Source: Scenedesmus sp. ARA3 (lineage: Eukaryota; Chlorophyta; Chlorophyceae; Sphaeropleales; Scenedesmaceae). From it: a stretch of DNA of 64,000 nt. The notes under the pieces were generated by a model that was given only the letters and a program-made list of their open reading frames with translations, ran no database searches and was not told the DNA's origin. Positions 1-12,738 of this stretch are shown piece after piece; positions within the stretch are counted from its first letter, which is position 1; every line of letters starts with the position of its first letter. A program made the position numbers and the translations under genes. Where the stretch lies: the NCBI GenBank assembly GCA_004335835.1, contig RWJK01001770.1:39524-103523 (forward strand), given 5' to 3'.

Positions 1-315
1 GCGTGAGCTGGTGTTTTGGCAGCACATCATTTGCACAGCAGCGCCGGCAATTGAAGATGTGGAGTTGGCCCCAAAACAAAATAATCGCTGGAGATCACAT
101 GTTCTGCCAGCTGCTAGCTTGCAACCCCATGGCTGCAGATCCTCATATGATGTGTGCGCTTGCAAGGCTGTCTTGGCGCATGAAGCATGCTTGATGAAAG
201 TTTCAATGGCGTTGGTTCGTCATATGGTAGTTGAGCATGGCACCATGCAATAAGCTACTCGTGTCCTGCTGCTCTTTCTTCACGGCTCTCTGCTGTTTGC
301 ACCATCTCCTGCCAG
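1..315 (+). other. 3' part of the last intron of the first beta-helix/membrane gene
   Basis: This stretch ends in the acceptor GCCAG at 311-315 and is followed by a coding exon that starts in phase 2. It resembles intron 6328-6624 of the downstream paralogue at the same position; both contain a GGCA.CA..AT.TG.ACAGCAG core. No coding frame fits the family here. The upstream exons lie outside the window. Confidence 0.7.
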
Positions 316-2263
316 GTGTCCCAACCCAGACGCGTGCTCACACAATGCAGAGGACTTGGCAGCAATCCACCCGTATAACAACAAGACTACAGCTAGTGCT
401 GCCGGTGACCTCACCTGGGCCGCCTACGACGCGAAGCTTTGCAAGCCGGGTTACACAGGCGTCGCATGCAGCGTGTGCGACAAGTCGTACGGGCAGACAG
501 ACATATTTTCTTGTGAGAAGTGTGTTAATGACGGCACCAAGCGTGCCTCAATTATGGGGGTCTGGGCCGCATACTTTCTGGTGTTCCTTGGGTACCTGAT
601 GGTCACTGTAGTAGGCCACTTCAAGCAGAACCCTCCGCCCCCTAGTAAAAACTACAGGGGTTGCTGGCCAACAGACGACTCAAGTAGTGCCGGGCAAAAT
701 GCAGCCTGCAACCTGCCTGACGACAGGTTTGAGCAGAGGGCTGCGCACAGAAGTCTGCCAGACACCACAGAGGTTGCAAAAGCAATGATCATGTACATCC
801 AATACCTTGGAGGTGTCATAGCAAAGCTGCCTGTCAGCTGGCCTGAGCCACTGCTTACAGCCTCCACCAGGGTCTCCCTTTTCTTCGGGTGGATCACTGG
901 CTCTGCTGCATCTGTAGACTGCTTGCTGACACTTTTTGAGGTCGACGGCGCACGCAGGGCAGGCCTGAAGGGAGTGATCAACTTGCTGGCACCTTTTGCC
1001 AGTTTCTTGGCCATGCTTATCATCATGCTTGTGTGGTGGGTGGTGCGGCAGCTGGTGTACGCGGCTGCGGCAGAGGGCGCAAGCAGAGAGATGCATGGCA
1101 GCTGGCGCCGGCGCGCAGCAGTGGTTTGGTGCTGCTTCAGCACTGCTGGCTTTGCAGATACTGACGGGGCTGACCGGCGTTTCTTGTTCTACAAGTGGCT
1201 GCGAAGCAAAGCCAGCACACATATTCCTCTGGGTGAATACATCTGCCAGCGCATTGTGCCGGTCGCACTCATTACGGCATTCTTTTGGTACCCATCCATC
1301 GCACGCATTGTGTTGGGCATGCGAGCTTGCATGACGGTGTGTGAAACCAGGTACTGGGTGATGGACATGCGGTTGCTGTGCCCCCGTGATGTACCTGGTG
1401 CGCCGCAAGCTGTGTGGGCTACAGCAGTGACCATCCCTGCTGCTGTGATAACAGGGGGTTTGCCGCTGCTTGTGCTTGTTGTGCTGTACGTTTGGAGGTC
1501 GCACATGGAAGAGCCGCAATTCCTCTGCTGGTTTGGTTTTCTGTGCAGTGATTACAATTACAGCAGCCACGGCCCGCAGCAGTCTATCAAGAAGCAGAAG
1601 CAACCTGTTGGTGCGTCGAAGAGCACTCAGTACTGTCTTGCAGACAGTTTGGATACAGCACAGGGTGACCAGCAGTCCCGTTCGGATCAGAACGTTGCTG
1701 CACCCTCCACACCCTGCCCAAAGAGCACATGGCGTTCTAACTTGCACTTATGGTTACGCAACTGGCTGACCACAAGTGCTCGTCCTAGGGTGGTCGCTGC
1801 ATGGGATGTGGTCATTCACACCACAACACTGCTGCTGACTGTCAGCAGCGTGTATGGCGTCTATGGCATGCATGAGTACTACCAGGTGCTGCTGCTAAGT
1901 GCCATCTTTACTGGCTACCTGTGTGCTATTCTGTGGTGGCACCCCTTCAAGGGTTTCATGCAACATGTCCAGATTTTTGTGACCAGCGTGCTGCTATGTA
2001 CATGCATGTGCATTTTGGCCCTCATCCCTCCAGAGGGGCTCGATGCACGGCAGCGCAAAATCATGGATGTGGTGAGCGTGGTTTTTGGCTATGTCATAAT
2101 CGGCGGCAATGCACTGTGCGCTGGGGTGCTGTTTCTGCTGCTTGTGCTTGCGGTCAGCGGGCGCTGCAGGGACCAGCTTGGCAACCTTCAGGTTGCCTTG
2201 AGAGAGGCGTCAAGGGAATCATACAACGCTGACGCCGAACGCAACGTAAAGGCTTCAGCATAA
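316..2263 (+). CDS. Multipass membrane C-terminal exon of a beta-helix surface protein (partial, 5' end outside window)
   Basis: This is the terminal exon (648 residues plus stop) of a gene whose start is outside the window. It opens with a Cys-rich, EGF-like module (CPNPDAC, then CKPGYTGVACSVCDKSYG and CEKC), followed by about nine to ten hydrophobic segments from AYFLVFLGYLMVTVV to the C-terminal LLLVLAVSG, with a variable Ser/Gln-rich cytoplasmic loop in between. The exon aligns end to end with the last exon of the gene at 3288-8629 and begins in the same phase, so the two are tandem duplicates. By analogy with that copy, the missing N-terminus should carry a signal peptide and a beta-helix. 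The family is common in green algae and oomycetes and its biochemical role is not established; a surface sensor or channel is only a guess. Confidence 0.85.
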
Positions 2264-3287
2264 GTGGTTGACTTGAGTTGGCTGCACCAGCACATGGCAT
2301 GTGTAGGTCCCTTGCTTGGCTAACAGTGCACTGGTGGTGTGCACGTGCTCAAAACTGCAGGTTTTACATTATGCATAAAACTGTTGTTGGGAATCTACTT
2401 TTCAGCAATCTTTGTTGCTTCATTGGGATAAGTCATTTGCCTGGCTAAGCGCCTGCCTTTGCTATCTCTGATACACGGTGTTTCTGGTGTGTCCGGCTCA
2501 CTGGTGTATCGGCTGCTTGATGAATCCGGGCACATGCCAGGCTGTGTACATGTATACAGGCTGTGCACTCTGCTGCATTCTGCCGTGGCTGGCATGTCTG
2601 GTAATCTTGCTTGCCGTCATTTGCCAGTCAACAGTGCATCATGAGACAGTCTTTAGCCACGTTTTGAAGGTATCACGAGGATGCTAGGTACAGCCGCTTT
2701 TTTAATGACATTGACAGACATGTACATGTCACGTGGCCGCCATCATTGCCAATGAGGTTCGGAACCTTTGTCTCGCATCAGCTGGCATCTGCATGTTGGG
2801 CGTGCATGATAACATCCTTTTACTGGACCAGCTGATTGTATGGGAGCTTTCAAGCTGTTGGCATGATAGGAGGGGCAAGTTGGGCAATGCTGCCAGCATT
2901 GCTGCCATTGCCCGGGCACCCGTGGCAGTGAGTAACACTACGAGTGGTCAATCACGTTCTTACCTGGCTCAGCACACCTGCTCGTATTCTCAATCTAATT
3001 TACGTAGTTTTCACCACCAATTACCGTCGTTACAACGACATAGGGTACGGCCATCAGCGCTCGGTTATGTAACCCCTTTTGGTCCGGACAACCCTAACGA
3101 CTGTGAAGGGGCAAGTCTTCACTGAACGTCCAGATGCAGGCCCCGAGTCAGAATGTTGAATTTGGAGCTGGTTTGTATTACTTAAGGAGCTGCTGCTGCA
3201 GAACAGCCGTAGATCGCAACGTGATCAGAGGTGTAGAGAGGCTATCACAGTTGCAGCCAAACAAGGGACCACATACATGCTGTATCA
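2264..3287. other. Intergenic region between tandem paralogues
   Basis: No coding exon is supported here. It holds the 3' flank of the upstream gene, with a TGTAA motif at 3068-3072, and the 5' flank of the next gene. The part around 2454-2650 (ending GCCAGTCAACAGTGCATCATG) resembles 9890-10110 behind the second copy (GCCAGTCAATAGTGCACCATG). The duplicated unit therefore included the 3' flank. Confidence 0.6.
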
Positions 3288-6200
3288 ATGAGATTTTCAC
3301 AGTTAATCACCTTGATCGTCCTGGTCACCGCCAGTGCCTGCGGTTGTACGTCTGTCAGAGATGCACGATCATGCGCCCTGACGATCCTGTCACGCTCAGA
3401 TGGACGCTTTGAGGCGCAAATCGACGTCCTGCACATCAATCTGACATGCAGGTAAGCGCAGCTGACCTGTCCAGCTGCTCATCAGATGACCAGTTTGATA
3501 GGGTCATGGCTAGCCAGCGCTGGTCCTGCTGCACTGCATGCAGCGCAGTGCGCACTGCAACCTGAGGCAACCTGCAACATGCACGGCGCGCTTCGTCTGT
3601 ATGCAGGCCCGATAATGGAAGTATGCGCGTGATAGTGCACAATCAGTTGCAGTATGGCCACCGCACTGTGCTGAAAGGTGTCAGGCAAGTGAAGCACGCA
3701 CGCAACTGCGGTGCTCTATCAGGGCAGTGCCTGCTATCGTTCTGTGACTCCAACGGTCCAATCGTCTTTGAACAGCCTCAGATCCAGAGTATCAAATGGC
3801 CTGCTGGAAGAGGCGATACAACTTGTGCAGTCGGTTTTGGCGGTGCGAGCCAGGCTGAGATCATCAACGGCACATTCACAGACAACGACATTGGCAGTGT
3901 GCTGAGGGTCTTTGGCAACAGCAGTGTGACGATCACTGGGACTCGCATCAAGGCTGGCACGGGAGGTATCACTGCTGGTGCGTTTGAGTGCATATATCAA
4001 CATCTCTGGATCCCACTATACCAACTGCCTGGTTCTGGCAGCCTCTCTTCAAGTTGCTGTGAGCCGCATGGTGCCAAGCTGCATGCCTTGGGGAATTCTT
4101 GCTGTTTGTTATGCCGTATTGCACAGCTGATGGTGCAGGCTACCAAATAAACCACCACATCCCATGTATGTGCGGCTGCTGTACAGTGCAATGCATGCCA
4201 CGTGCAGAGCTGCAACTGAGAGTGTCTGCAGATATGAAACAGCGACAGCTGCCCACACTGCAGTGTCAGCCAGACGACTTTGGTGTGTTGCTTGCACCAA
4301 GTTCAAAATGAACACCACTTGGTGGAAGGGGCTGGTCCGAAAGCATGAGTGTTTTGTCTTTGCTGGCCTGCAGGGAACAGGTGCCGCTTGCTGCTCATCA
4401 ACAGCACAGTCGCGTCTGTTGACAGCGATGCGAATGGGGCTTGCCTATCCGCGTCAGGCAATGCCAAAGTGATGTTGATCAACACGTCACTGCGCAACTG
4501 CAGCAGCCGACGCAGCGGCGGTGGCATATCTGCTGCAGATGCGGCTTTTATCAACATGACGCAGAACAGCAGCATCACAGACTGCAGCGCAGAGCAGGTG
4601 CGCAGTAAGGGGCAGTGAGGGGGGCGCAGTGAGGGGTGCGCAGTGAGGGATGCATGTACAATGGTGCCTGCATTGAGTGGCATAAGGGGCAAGGCTTGCA
4701 AAAGGCATGACTGACAGCTTTGCAAAAATATGGCAGAGTTTTCTGTCAGCTGGGTTGAATGCAGCCGGTGTCCGGTTAGCTGTACAGCTAACATGCTGAA
4801 CACATGCACTGTCATCATGCTGTCAGCAGGGCGCAGGTGTTGTACTGCAGCCACCCACCACACTCATTTTGTTCGCCTGCAGTTTCCCATTGCAAGCTGC
4901 CCGGTGGTTTTGTTGATTCTGCTGATATCAGGTGCATGCCTATTCGTCTGCTTGTAGGGCGGAGGCGGGTTTAGCCTCACAGACAATGCAGCCATGCTGG
5001 CAAGTGACTCCTCCTTCATCAACAACACAGCAGGCGGACCTGATTCCCAAGACAAGGGGCGTGGCGGAGCAGCCATGCTCAGCCTGTATGCCAGCCTTAC
5101 TGCTACAAACTGCCTATGGGAGGGGAACCAGGCTCGCATGGATGGAGGCGTAATGGCTGCTGAGGTACAGCAGACAACTGTCACGTTCACCAACTGCACA
5201 TTTCAAGGCAACACAGCAGCTTCAAAAGAGGTTGGAGGTGCCATACGAGTGGGCAGCGCGACTCAGCTATTGGTCAAGGGCAGCAGATTCTTCAGCAACA
5301 GTGCACCCATGTTTGCTGGTGCCATTGCTGCCACAGCCAGCTCCAATGTCACGCTTGTGAATGTTGACATCTACAACAACACCTCAGGTTCTATGGGGGG
5401 TGCACTTGGTGTCTGGAACTCTGCCCACATGCTAGTGCAAGACTTAAACATGTGGGGCAACCTCGCAGACTGCTGGGGCGGTGGTGTTGCAGCAGTGTTC
5501 AACGAGGGCGTGCTCAACATCTCCCGCAGCAACTTATGGAACAACACTGGCAGGCAGATTGGAGGGGCCGTGAGTGCCTGGCACCTGAGTCAGGTGTATA
5601 TTAGCGCCTGCAACCTATCAGGCAATGCTGCAAGCAGGCGCGGTGGCGCTGTGCGAGTCGCTGACAGCGCCACCTTGGTGTTGCGCGACAGCATTCTGAC
5701 AGGAAACCATGTTGGCCGCCTGGAGCGGTGCCAAGAAGATGACAGCCCACCTACTCGCCCTAACACAAGTTGCGGTGGTGCCATTTTCGTCGGCGACACA
5801 TCCGAGGGGCGCCCCGAGTTTGCAAGTAAGGTCGAGCTGGTCAACACCATCGTTGCAAGCAACAGCGCCGGCCGCGGCGGCGGCTTGTGCGCAGAGCCAT
5901 CTGCAGCAACCTCAAGCGCCATGCCAGACAAGGCCAAGGTAACAGTACTGTTAGGCGACAACACCACCTTTGAATACAACAGTGGCAGCCCTGGGTCTGA
6001 TGTGTATGCTCTGGCTGCCGCGCTGCTCTCCATGTCTCCGGGTGGCAGCAACCTCAACAGCAGCAGCAGCACCGTCCACTGGAATGTCAGCTGCGGCATG
6101 GGCACTTTTTTGGACCCAGTACGTGGCACCTGTGTTGAGTGCGCTGCTCCATCCTTCATCTTGGAGCAGGGCGCAAACAGGAGCACGACGCAGTGCCAGC

Positions 6201-8629
6201 GGTGCCCAGAAGCTGCAGAGTGCTTTGGGGGTGCTGTGCTGGTTGCCAAGCCCAAGTTCTACCACACACACGGCGTGAGGAACGCGGGAGGCTCCGTGCC
6301 AACATGCCGCTTGGACACGCTGACCAGGTGAACTGCAGGAGAGACAGGCATCAACCATTGCTGTACTTGTCTGTGTACAGAACAATACAAAACAGAGGGT
6401 GTGTGTTACGCAGGGTTAGCACGTGTTTATGATGTTTGCTGAATGTCGCCTGGCCTGATCATATGGCAACATATTATGTGTACAGCAGTGCTCGAAGTGC
6501 AACTGTCTTGGTTGCTCACATGATAACTGAGCGTGGCTTCATGCAACGAGTCTCTCATTGAAGTCGCTTACGTCTTGCTGCCTTTCACAAGCCTGCTGCT
6601 GCCTGCTTGACAACTTCTCGCCAGGTGTCCCAATCCAGATGCTTGCACACACAACGTAGATGAACTGGCAGCACTCCACCCATTCAACAAAACGTATGGC
6701 GATGCCGGCAGCCTTGCAGCGAGCCTTGCCTGGGCTGCGTATGAAGAGATGCTCTGCAAGCCAGGTTACACAGGCGTCGCATGCAGCGTGTGTGAAAAGT
6801 TTTACGGGCAGACAGACATATTTTCCTGTGAAAAGTGTGTTAATGACGGCACCAAGCGTGCCTCGATTATGGGGGTCTGGGCAGCGTACTTTTTGGTGTT
6901 CCTTGGGTACCTGATGGTCACTGTGGTAGGCCACTTCAAGCAGAACCCTCCACCCAGTAGCCGCCGCTGCAGTGGTGTGAAGCAGGCAGACAACTCACAT
7001 GCTGGACCTGATGTACTCCACAAGGCGTCTAACGACAGGCCTGAGCTGGAACCCACCCACACGTGCACGGCTCTGCCAGACACGACAGAGGTTGCAAAAG
7101 CCCTAATCATGTACATCCAGTACCTTGGGGGTGTGATAGCAAAGCTGCCTGTCAGCTGGCCTGAGCCCCTCCTTACAGTTTCAACCAGGGTGTCCCTCCT
7201 CTTTGGGTGGATCACTGGCTCTGCTGCATCTGTAGACTGCTTGCTGTCACTGTTTGGGGTCGATGGTGCGCGCAGGGCAGGCTGGAAGGGTGTGATCAAT
7301 TTGCTTGCGCCTTTCGCCACTTTCTTGGCCATGCTTATTATCATTTTTGTGTGGTGGGTGGTGCGGCGGCTTGTGTACGCGGCTGCGGCGAAGAGCGCAA
7401 GCAAAGAGATGTACGGCCTCTGGCGCAAGCGTGCAGCAATGGTCTGGTGCTGCCTCAGCACTGCCAGCTTTGCAGATGCTGACCGGGGTGACCGCCGCTT
7501 CCAGTTCTACAGATGGCTGCGAAGCAAGGCCAGCACGCATGTTCCGCTGGGCGAATACATGTGCCAGCGCATCTTGCCGGTAGCACTCATCACGGCGTTT
7601 TTCTGGTACCCTTCCATTGCGCGCATTGTGTTGGGCATGCGAGCTTGCATGAAGGTGTGTGACACAAGGTACTGGGTGATGGACATGCGGTTGCTGTGCC
7701 CACGTGATGTCCCTGGTGCACCGCAAGCTGTGTGGTCCACAGCAGTGACCATCCCTGCTGCAATGATAACAGGGGGTTTGCCGCTGCTTGTGCTTGTTGT
7801 GCTGTACGTTTGGAGGTCGCGCATGGAGGAGCCGCAGTTCCTCTGCTGGTTTGGGTTCTTGTACAGTGATTACAACTACAGCAGCAGCACATTGCAGCAG
7901 TCTACTGGTGAGCAGAAGCAGCCAAAGAGGACAGAGTCTTGTGTTGAAGACACTTCAGACACAGCAGACGCCCGGCAGCAGTCCCGTTCAGATCAGAACA
8001 ATGCTGCATCCTTCCCATCCTCCCCAAAACGCACATGGTGTTCCCACGTGTTGCACATGATCACACGGGTTGTCAAGGTCGTGATGCAGATAATCAGAAG
8101 AATTGTCGACTGGCTGAGCGCCAACGCACGTCCTGGGGTTGTCGCGGCATGCGATGTGGTCATTCACGCTACAACAGTGCTGCTGACTGTCAGCAGCGTG
8201 TATGGCGTGTATGGCATGCATGAGTACTATCAGGTGCTGCTGCTGAGTGCCATCTTTGCTGCATACCTGAGTGCTATGCTGTGGTGGCAGCCCTTCAAGG
8301 GTTTCATGCAGGACGTCCAAGTCTTTGTGACCAGCGTGCTGCTGTGTACATGCATGTGCATACTGGCGCTGATACCTCCGGAGGGCCTCGATGCGAGGCA
8401 GAGGGAGATTATGGATGAGGTCAGCCTGGTGTTTGCGTACCTTATTCTTGTTGGCAATGCACTGTGCGCTGGGGTGCTGCTGGTGCTGCTGGTGCTTGCA
8501 GTCAGTGGACGCTGCAGGGACCAGTTTGGCAGCATTATAGTTGCTTTGAAAGATACTTCAAGGAAATCCAACAACGGTGACGTTGAACGCACCGCAACGG
8601 CTTCAGCAGAATTGGCAAACTTATGTTAG
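3288..8629 (+). CDS. Secreted beta-helix / Cys-rich / multipass membrane protein, complete paralogue
   Basis: Exons 3288-3451, 3607-3977, 4374-4597, 4958-6327 and 6625-8629 join in phase to 1,377 codons plus stop. The ATG at 3288 opens a signal peptide (RFSQLITLIVLVTASAC). Residues about 50-640 are a right-handed beta-helix of pectin-lyase-fold type, with repeats such as NNTSGSMGGALGV and NSAGRGGGLCA and many N-glycosylation sequons. A Cys-rich module follows (CPEAAECFGG, CKPGYTGVACSVCEK). From about residue 790 there are nine to ten membrane segments, including the family motif KLPVSWPE. Cell-surface location is likely. The ligand and any channel or receptor activity are unknown. The last exon is a close copy of 316-2263. 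Intron 6328-6624 splits the same Arg codon as in the upstream copy. Confidence 0.88.
4600..4653 (+). repeat. Short intronic tandem repeat (GCGCAGTGAGGGG type)
   Basis: About four imperfect copies of a 12-14 base G-rich unit lie just inside the donor of intron 4598-4957 of the beta-helix gene. No function is visible. Confidence 0.6.
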
Positions 8630-10667
8630 CTGCACCAGCACCTGGCATGTGTAGGCCCCTTGCTTGGCTAACAGTGTGCACATATGCATGCATGGAGGTA
8701 TCATATGATGCGTAAGAGTGAAGCGGGGGATCTGCTGATGTTTGGTCAACACATGCGACTGCTTCGTGAGTTGGGAGGTTGCTGAGCAGTGAGTTGCTTG
8801 CAGTACGGGACTAGAGCATGCTGCGCACTTGATACGCAGCCTGTGACGCCGCCAGCGCATGCATGCTGTGGATGTACATAGATTTGCACACAACGTACTG
8901 ATAGTATGCATGAGTGTGAAGCATATGGTCAATGCATTGATGCATTGACCTGATGATGTGACCCATCCTTGCATTTTTGCAAGCATGGAGCCCCTGTCTG
9001 CTGCCCTGTGCACCGCATCTATTGGCAATGTTGAGTGTAGGCTAGGCTTACAGGTCCTGTTGGTTTCACTTTGCGAGCTTCTCTCACTTTGCTGCTTTTG
9101 TGCCACATGGAGTACGATACTTCACCATGCCGGGTGAGTAGTCAGCTGTGGGTGGGCATTTGTGCGAGGCCACTGATACCAGGAGGTGGAGAAGTAGTGC
9201 CAATTGCCGTGACATGGCGTCACCCAATTAGCTCAGTTGCAGCCAGGCGCCGTCATGCACGTCACATGTCACTTCATCTTATCTTATACGAGGGATCAAA
9301 CTTGAGACATGCCCATCGGATATAAGATAACATGCATGCCTCGGTGACCCAATCTCGATCACAAGCCGCCTGGCTCTGTGTTCACTCCTTTTTGGCTTTT
9401 CTTTGTTCTGGCCATCAAAGCATGGCCATCACAGGTAGCTGGCTGACACAGGCCAGGCCACTTTTATCAACAGTGCCTTCCTCCTGCTCTGGTTTGCACT
9501 TGGCTGTGACACTGTTAGCTGTCATACTCTGCAAGTTGTGCGGTGCAGTTGGAGTACCTCAGAAAGTGCAGCTTTTGTCAGCATTGGTAGTTTGCTAAAG
9601 CAGCTGCAGCATTGGTGCTGCTGAATTTAAATATCAGCCTTATCTGCTTTTAACCCTGTGTGGCCGCTGACATGCATCAACACCGAGCGTACCACGGAGC
9701 AACTGCTAGCAGTTGCTGTGTCAGCTGTTGTTGACTTGACTGGTGTTGCAGCAGGATGGCAGTTGCTGAGTGACAGTTTCTGCAACGTGAGCAGGTGAAT
9801 AACAGCATTGCTTAGGCTTGTCAGATTGCACGGGCTGTTAGTTGATTGTGTGGGCCTGGCTCTCTGTTGGGTTTTTATTAGCCTGGTGTCTGCTATCCCT
9901 GGTTGACCTTGTGGGTCCGGTGTGTCTGGGTCATCTGGCGTGTCTGCTGTCTGTGATCCACCTGGTGTGTATGGCAAGTGGGCGTGTCTGCTGTCTCTGG
10001 TTTAATTTGGTGGGTATGGTACATCCAGTGTCTTTGCTGCTGCTGTGCCTGGCACTGTTGGTGTTCCCGCTTGCCAGATGCCAGTCAATAGTGCACCATG
10101 AAGCAGTCAAGAGCCGACTCAAGCTCAAGTAACAGTGGGGATGGTGCCGGATACAGTAACCTTCTGAATGACATGTGTCAAAGAGTGCCCAACCAGAAGT
10201 CACAGCCAATGCAAATTCATCGCAGTAAAGTCTGGTCTGTCCTAGGCAACCTGCTTCGTAACATGAAAACTGCTCCTTTAACCCGTTGTAACAGCACAGC
10301 TGCACGCACAGGGGACCAGTAGGCAGGTAACAACAGTAAGCAGTACAAGCACAAAGAAAACAAGCACACAGCAGTGCTGCATAATGGTGGCAATGAGCCA
10401 CCATCACACACGTACTTTCTTAGCCCAAACAATGATGCACCCCTGCCACAGCTGGCCCGCGATTGGCAAGGCCCCCTGCCTGATCGCCTGAAAACAGCCA
10501 GCACATGTCCCTGGTTTCACCGCATGACAGCTGCACGTATGACCATGCCGCACCCATCAGCAGCAAGCCATGCATCCAGCAACAGCACACTGTATGTAGC
10601 GCAGCACACTGCAGCAGCCCCTCTACCTGAGCTGTGCAGGCTAGCAAGCACGACCAGCACCAGACGT
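8630..10667. other. Convergent intergenic region, 2.0 kb
   Basis: No coding exon is supported. The region lies between the stop of the plus-strand beta-helix gene and the stop of the minus-strand CFAP97-like gene. It starts with sequence shared with the first paralogue (TGTAGG.CCCTTGCTTGGC) and repeats its 3' flank at 9890-10110. A TGTAA motif at 10287-10291 is a candidate plus-strand poly(A) signal. Confidence 0.6.
9279..9330. repeat. Inverted repeat (hairpin) with 10-bp arms
   Basis: TTATCTTATA at 9279-9288 is the exact reverse complement of TATAAGATAA at 9321-9330, with a 32-base spacer. It could be a UTR hairpin or the trace of a tiny inverted-repeat element. Confidence 0.6.
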
Positions 10668-12304
10668 TCACACAGTCCCAAAGTACTCCGGCCCAGCTGC
10701 TGCTGCTGTCGTGGCTGCCGTGTTGCCGCCTGGTGAGGACTTGGGCTTGAAGGTGGCGCAGTTGGCGCGGTAGGCCTCGTTGCGGCGCGCCTCTGCCGCC
10801 AGCGTCTCCCTGCTGATGTCCTTGCTGGGCCGGATGGCCACCAGGCTCTGGTACAGCGCGTGGTTCTCCTGCAAGGGGCAAGAAGGCACGCTGCTGTATT
10901 AGGCGCTCGTACACTTGCTAGCACACATTACAGCTGGTGCTGATGCATCCAAGAAGAAGTGCTTGCCACATTAAGACAATATACTACGGCAACAGCGCTG
11001 CCTTGTGTGCAGCCTAGAATGCCGCAACCACTGGTGAATGTGGTGTGCTGCTGGTTGCAGCGCACCTGTGCAATGGTAGAGGCGGCCTTGCGCCTGTTGA
11101 CTGCCGAGCTGGCCACATTGCAGGATGCTGTCTTGCCCAGGTCCTTCACCCAGCTGGGGTCCTGCAAGCAGCAGCAGCAGCAACACACCATATTACAAAT
11201 GGTTGCCGCCCATGGCACACACTTCTCAGTGCATACCTGCCCTTTCCCAGCAAGCAGACCTAAGCTGTGAACTCACTGAGTGTTGCCGTGCTGCGCGCGC
11301 AGCTGCAAAATGACGATATTAGGCTGCTGCTAGACTACTGCTGTGCCCACCTTGTGGCCGATGCTGGTGAGGCGCTTGACCAGCACCTGGTTGTCGTGCG
11401 CTATCTTCATCAGCTTGACGGTGCTGTGGCTGTAGTCGGCGCGCTGGTAGGGCTTGGCCTGCAGGCAGGCGGGGCGCAATGGACGTGAGGCATGCACTGC
11501 ATGCTGGAATCATGCATGCAGCTGCTGCCGTTTGTACAAGACAAGGCCATCCAATGCATTGAGTTGGGATTACATCACATCATGCCATAGAGACAGCTGC
11601 TGGGAGCATTGCTGTGCATACCCGTGATTTTTGGTGTGACCACAGGGCCGCACGGCATGCATACGATATGCACTGCTGCTGTTGCAGAGGCGGAGCACCA
11701 AGCTGCATAGCTTTGCTTTGCTGCTGCTGCTGCTACTGCCAGTGGGCGGCCCCAGCGATGTACTACAGCCACATCCAGCTGGTGTCAGCCTTGAATGTGC
11801 AACGATTAGTTGGTGGTTTGCATCTAGCCAGTGAAGCTCACCTTGGGCACATATGGGGGACCAGAGAAGGTCAGCCTGCGGAGTTGAACAGACAGCGTGT
11901 CAGTCCCAACACCCAGACACACGCCGGGCAATGCGTCTGCAGGCTGCAAAGCGGCAACATGTCTGCAGTGCAGGGCTGAAAAATTACTTGTGGGACATCC
12001 CTCCCTCGCCATGACCAGTTGTATATGCTGCCTCTGTGCCTGCTGCTGCGGAGTAGTACTGCACTGCAGGGCTGTACCCTGGCTGTGCTGTCTGCTCTGC
12101 TGCGCCATAGTCGTCACCGCATGCTGCGTCAGTGCCTGCCTCTGCTGCGCAGTACTGCACAGCAGGCTCTGCATTGGCATCTGCGTCTGCTTCCACTGCT
12201 GTTGTGCTTTGCAGCTGCTTGTCATGCTGCTGCGGCTCGTCCTGCTGTTGCTGGCTGTCTTCAGCAGTTTGCTCTGCTGCTGCTGCTTCGCTGCCCTGCT
12301 CCAT
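10668..12304 (-). CDS. CFAP97/hemingway-domain protein (probable axonemal protein)
   Basis: Five exons on the minus strand (11988-12304, 11842-11875, 11351-11458, 11066-11161, 10668-10868) give 251 codons plus stop, and all phases agree. Residues 1-105 are a low-complexity Gln/Ala/Glu/Asp region. The conserved part starts at LTFSGPPYVPK and continues with RADYSHSTVKLMKIAHDNQ, LVKRLTSIG and ENHALYQSLVAIRP, ending in a short Ala/Gly tail. The pattern 'KL.KI..DNQ.L.KRL' followed by 'EN..LY..L....P' about 40 residues later matches the KIAA1430/CFAP97D domain found in cilia and flagella proteins. An axonemal role is inferred from the family. The start is the first ATG of the open exon. Confidence 0.72.
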
Positions 12305-12472
12305 CGGCTGCGCAACACAAGTTCAGTCAACAGTGCTTCCCGGCATAATTAGACACCCTCACGTCACGAAGTAAGCGAATGCAAGCTTGCCTGCTCTTGC
12401 TCTACCTCAGGCTGCTCCTCGCGCACTGGCTCGCTGCTGCTCTCGTCGTGCTCCATTCAACTAATACCTATC

Positions 12473-12619
12473 TAATTTTCAACCTGTTTGAAAGGGAGCA
12501 CACTGTTGAAATAGCTTTTTGCTATATGGCGCATAAACAGGCGGGAACAGCAACTCGTCGAGCAGCCCACTACTTGCGTTTTCAACGATACAACGATACA
12601 ATACACAGGTTGAAAATTA
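12473..12619. mobile_element. MITE-like element with perfect 15-bp terminal inverted repeats
   Basis: TAATTTTCAACCTGT at 12473-12487 is the exact reverse complement of ACAGGTTGAAAATTA at 12605-12619, bounding 147 bp of AT-richer DNA without coding capacity. It sits between the stop of the nuclease gene (12739) and the start of the CFAP97-like gene (12304). No clear target-site duplication is visible. The terminal repeat contributes TTA to the TTACA at 12617-12621. Confidence 0.6.
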
Positions 12620-12621
12620 CA
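12617..12621 (-). terminator. Candidate TGTAA poly(A) signal of the nuclease gene
   Basis: TTACA on the plus strand reads TGTAA on the transcript strand, about 120 bases after the stop codon. TGTAA is the usual poly(A) signal in chlorophyte algae. Confidence 0.5.
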
Positions 12622-12738
12622 CAATTACTAGGCAAACAGCTTCGCCCTCTAAGTAACTCATCATAACCCTAACCTGCTGCCATACACCTGGTTCCACTAT
12701 GCGATGAACACCTGCCTTGTCGCCACTTCAAAGCCACT

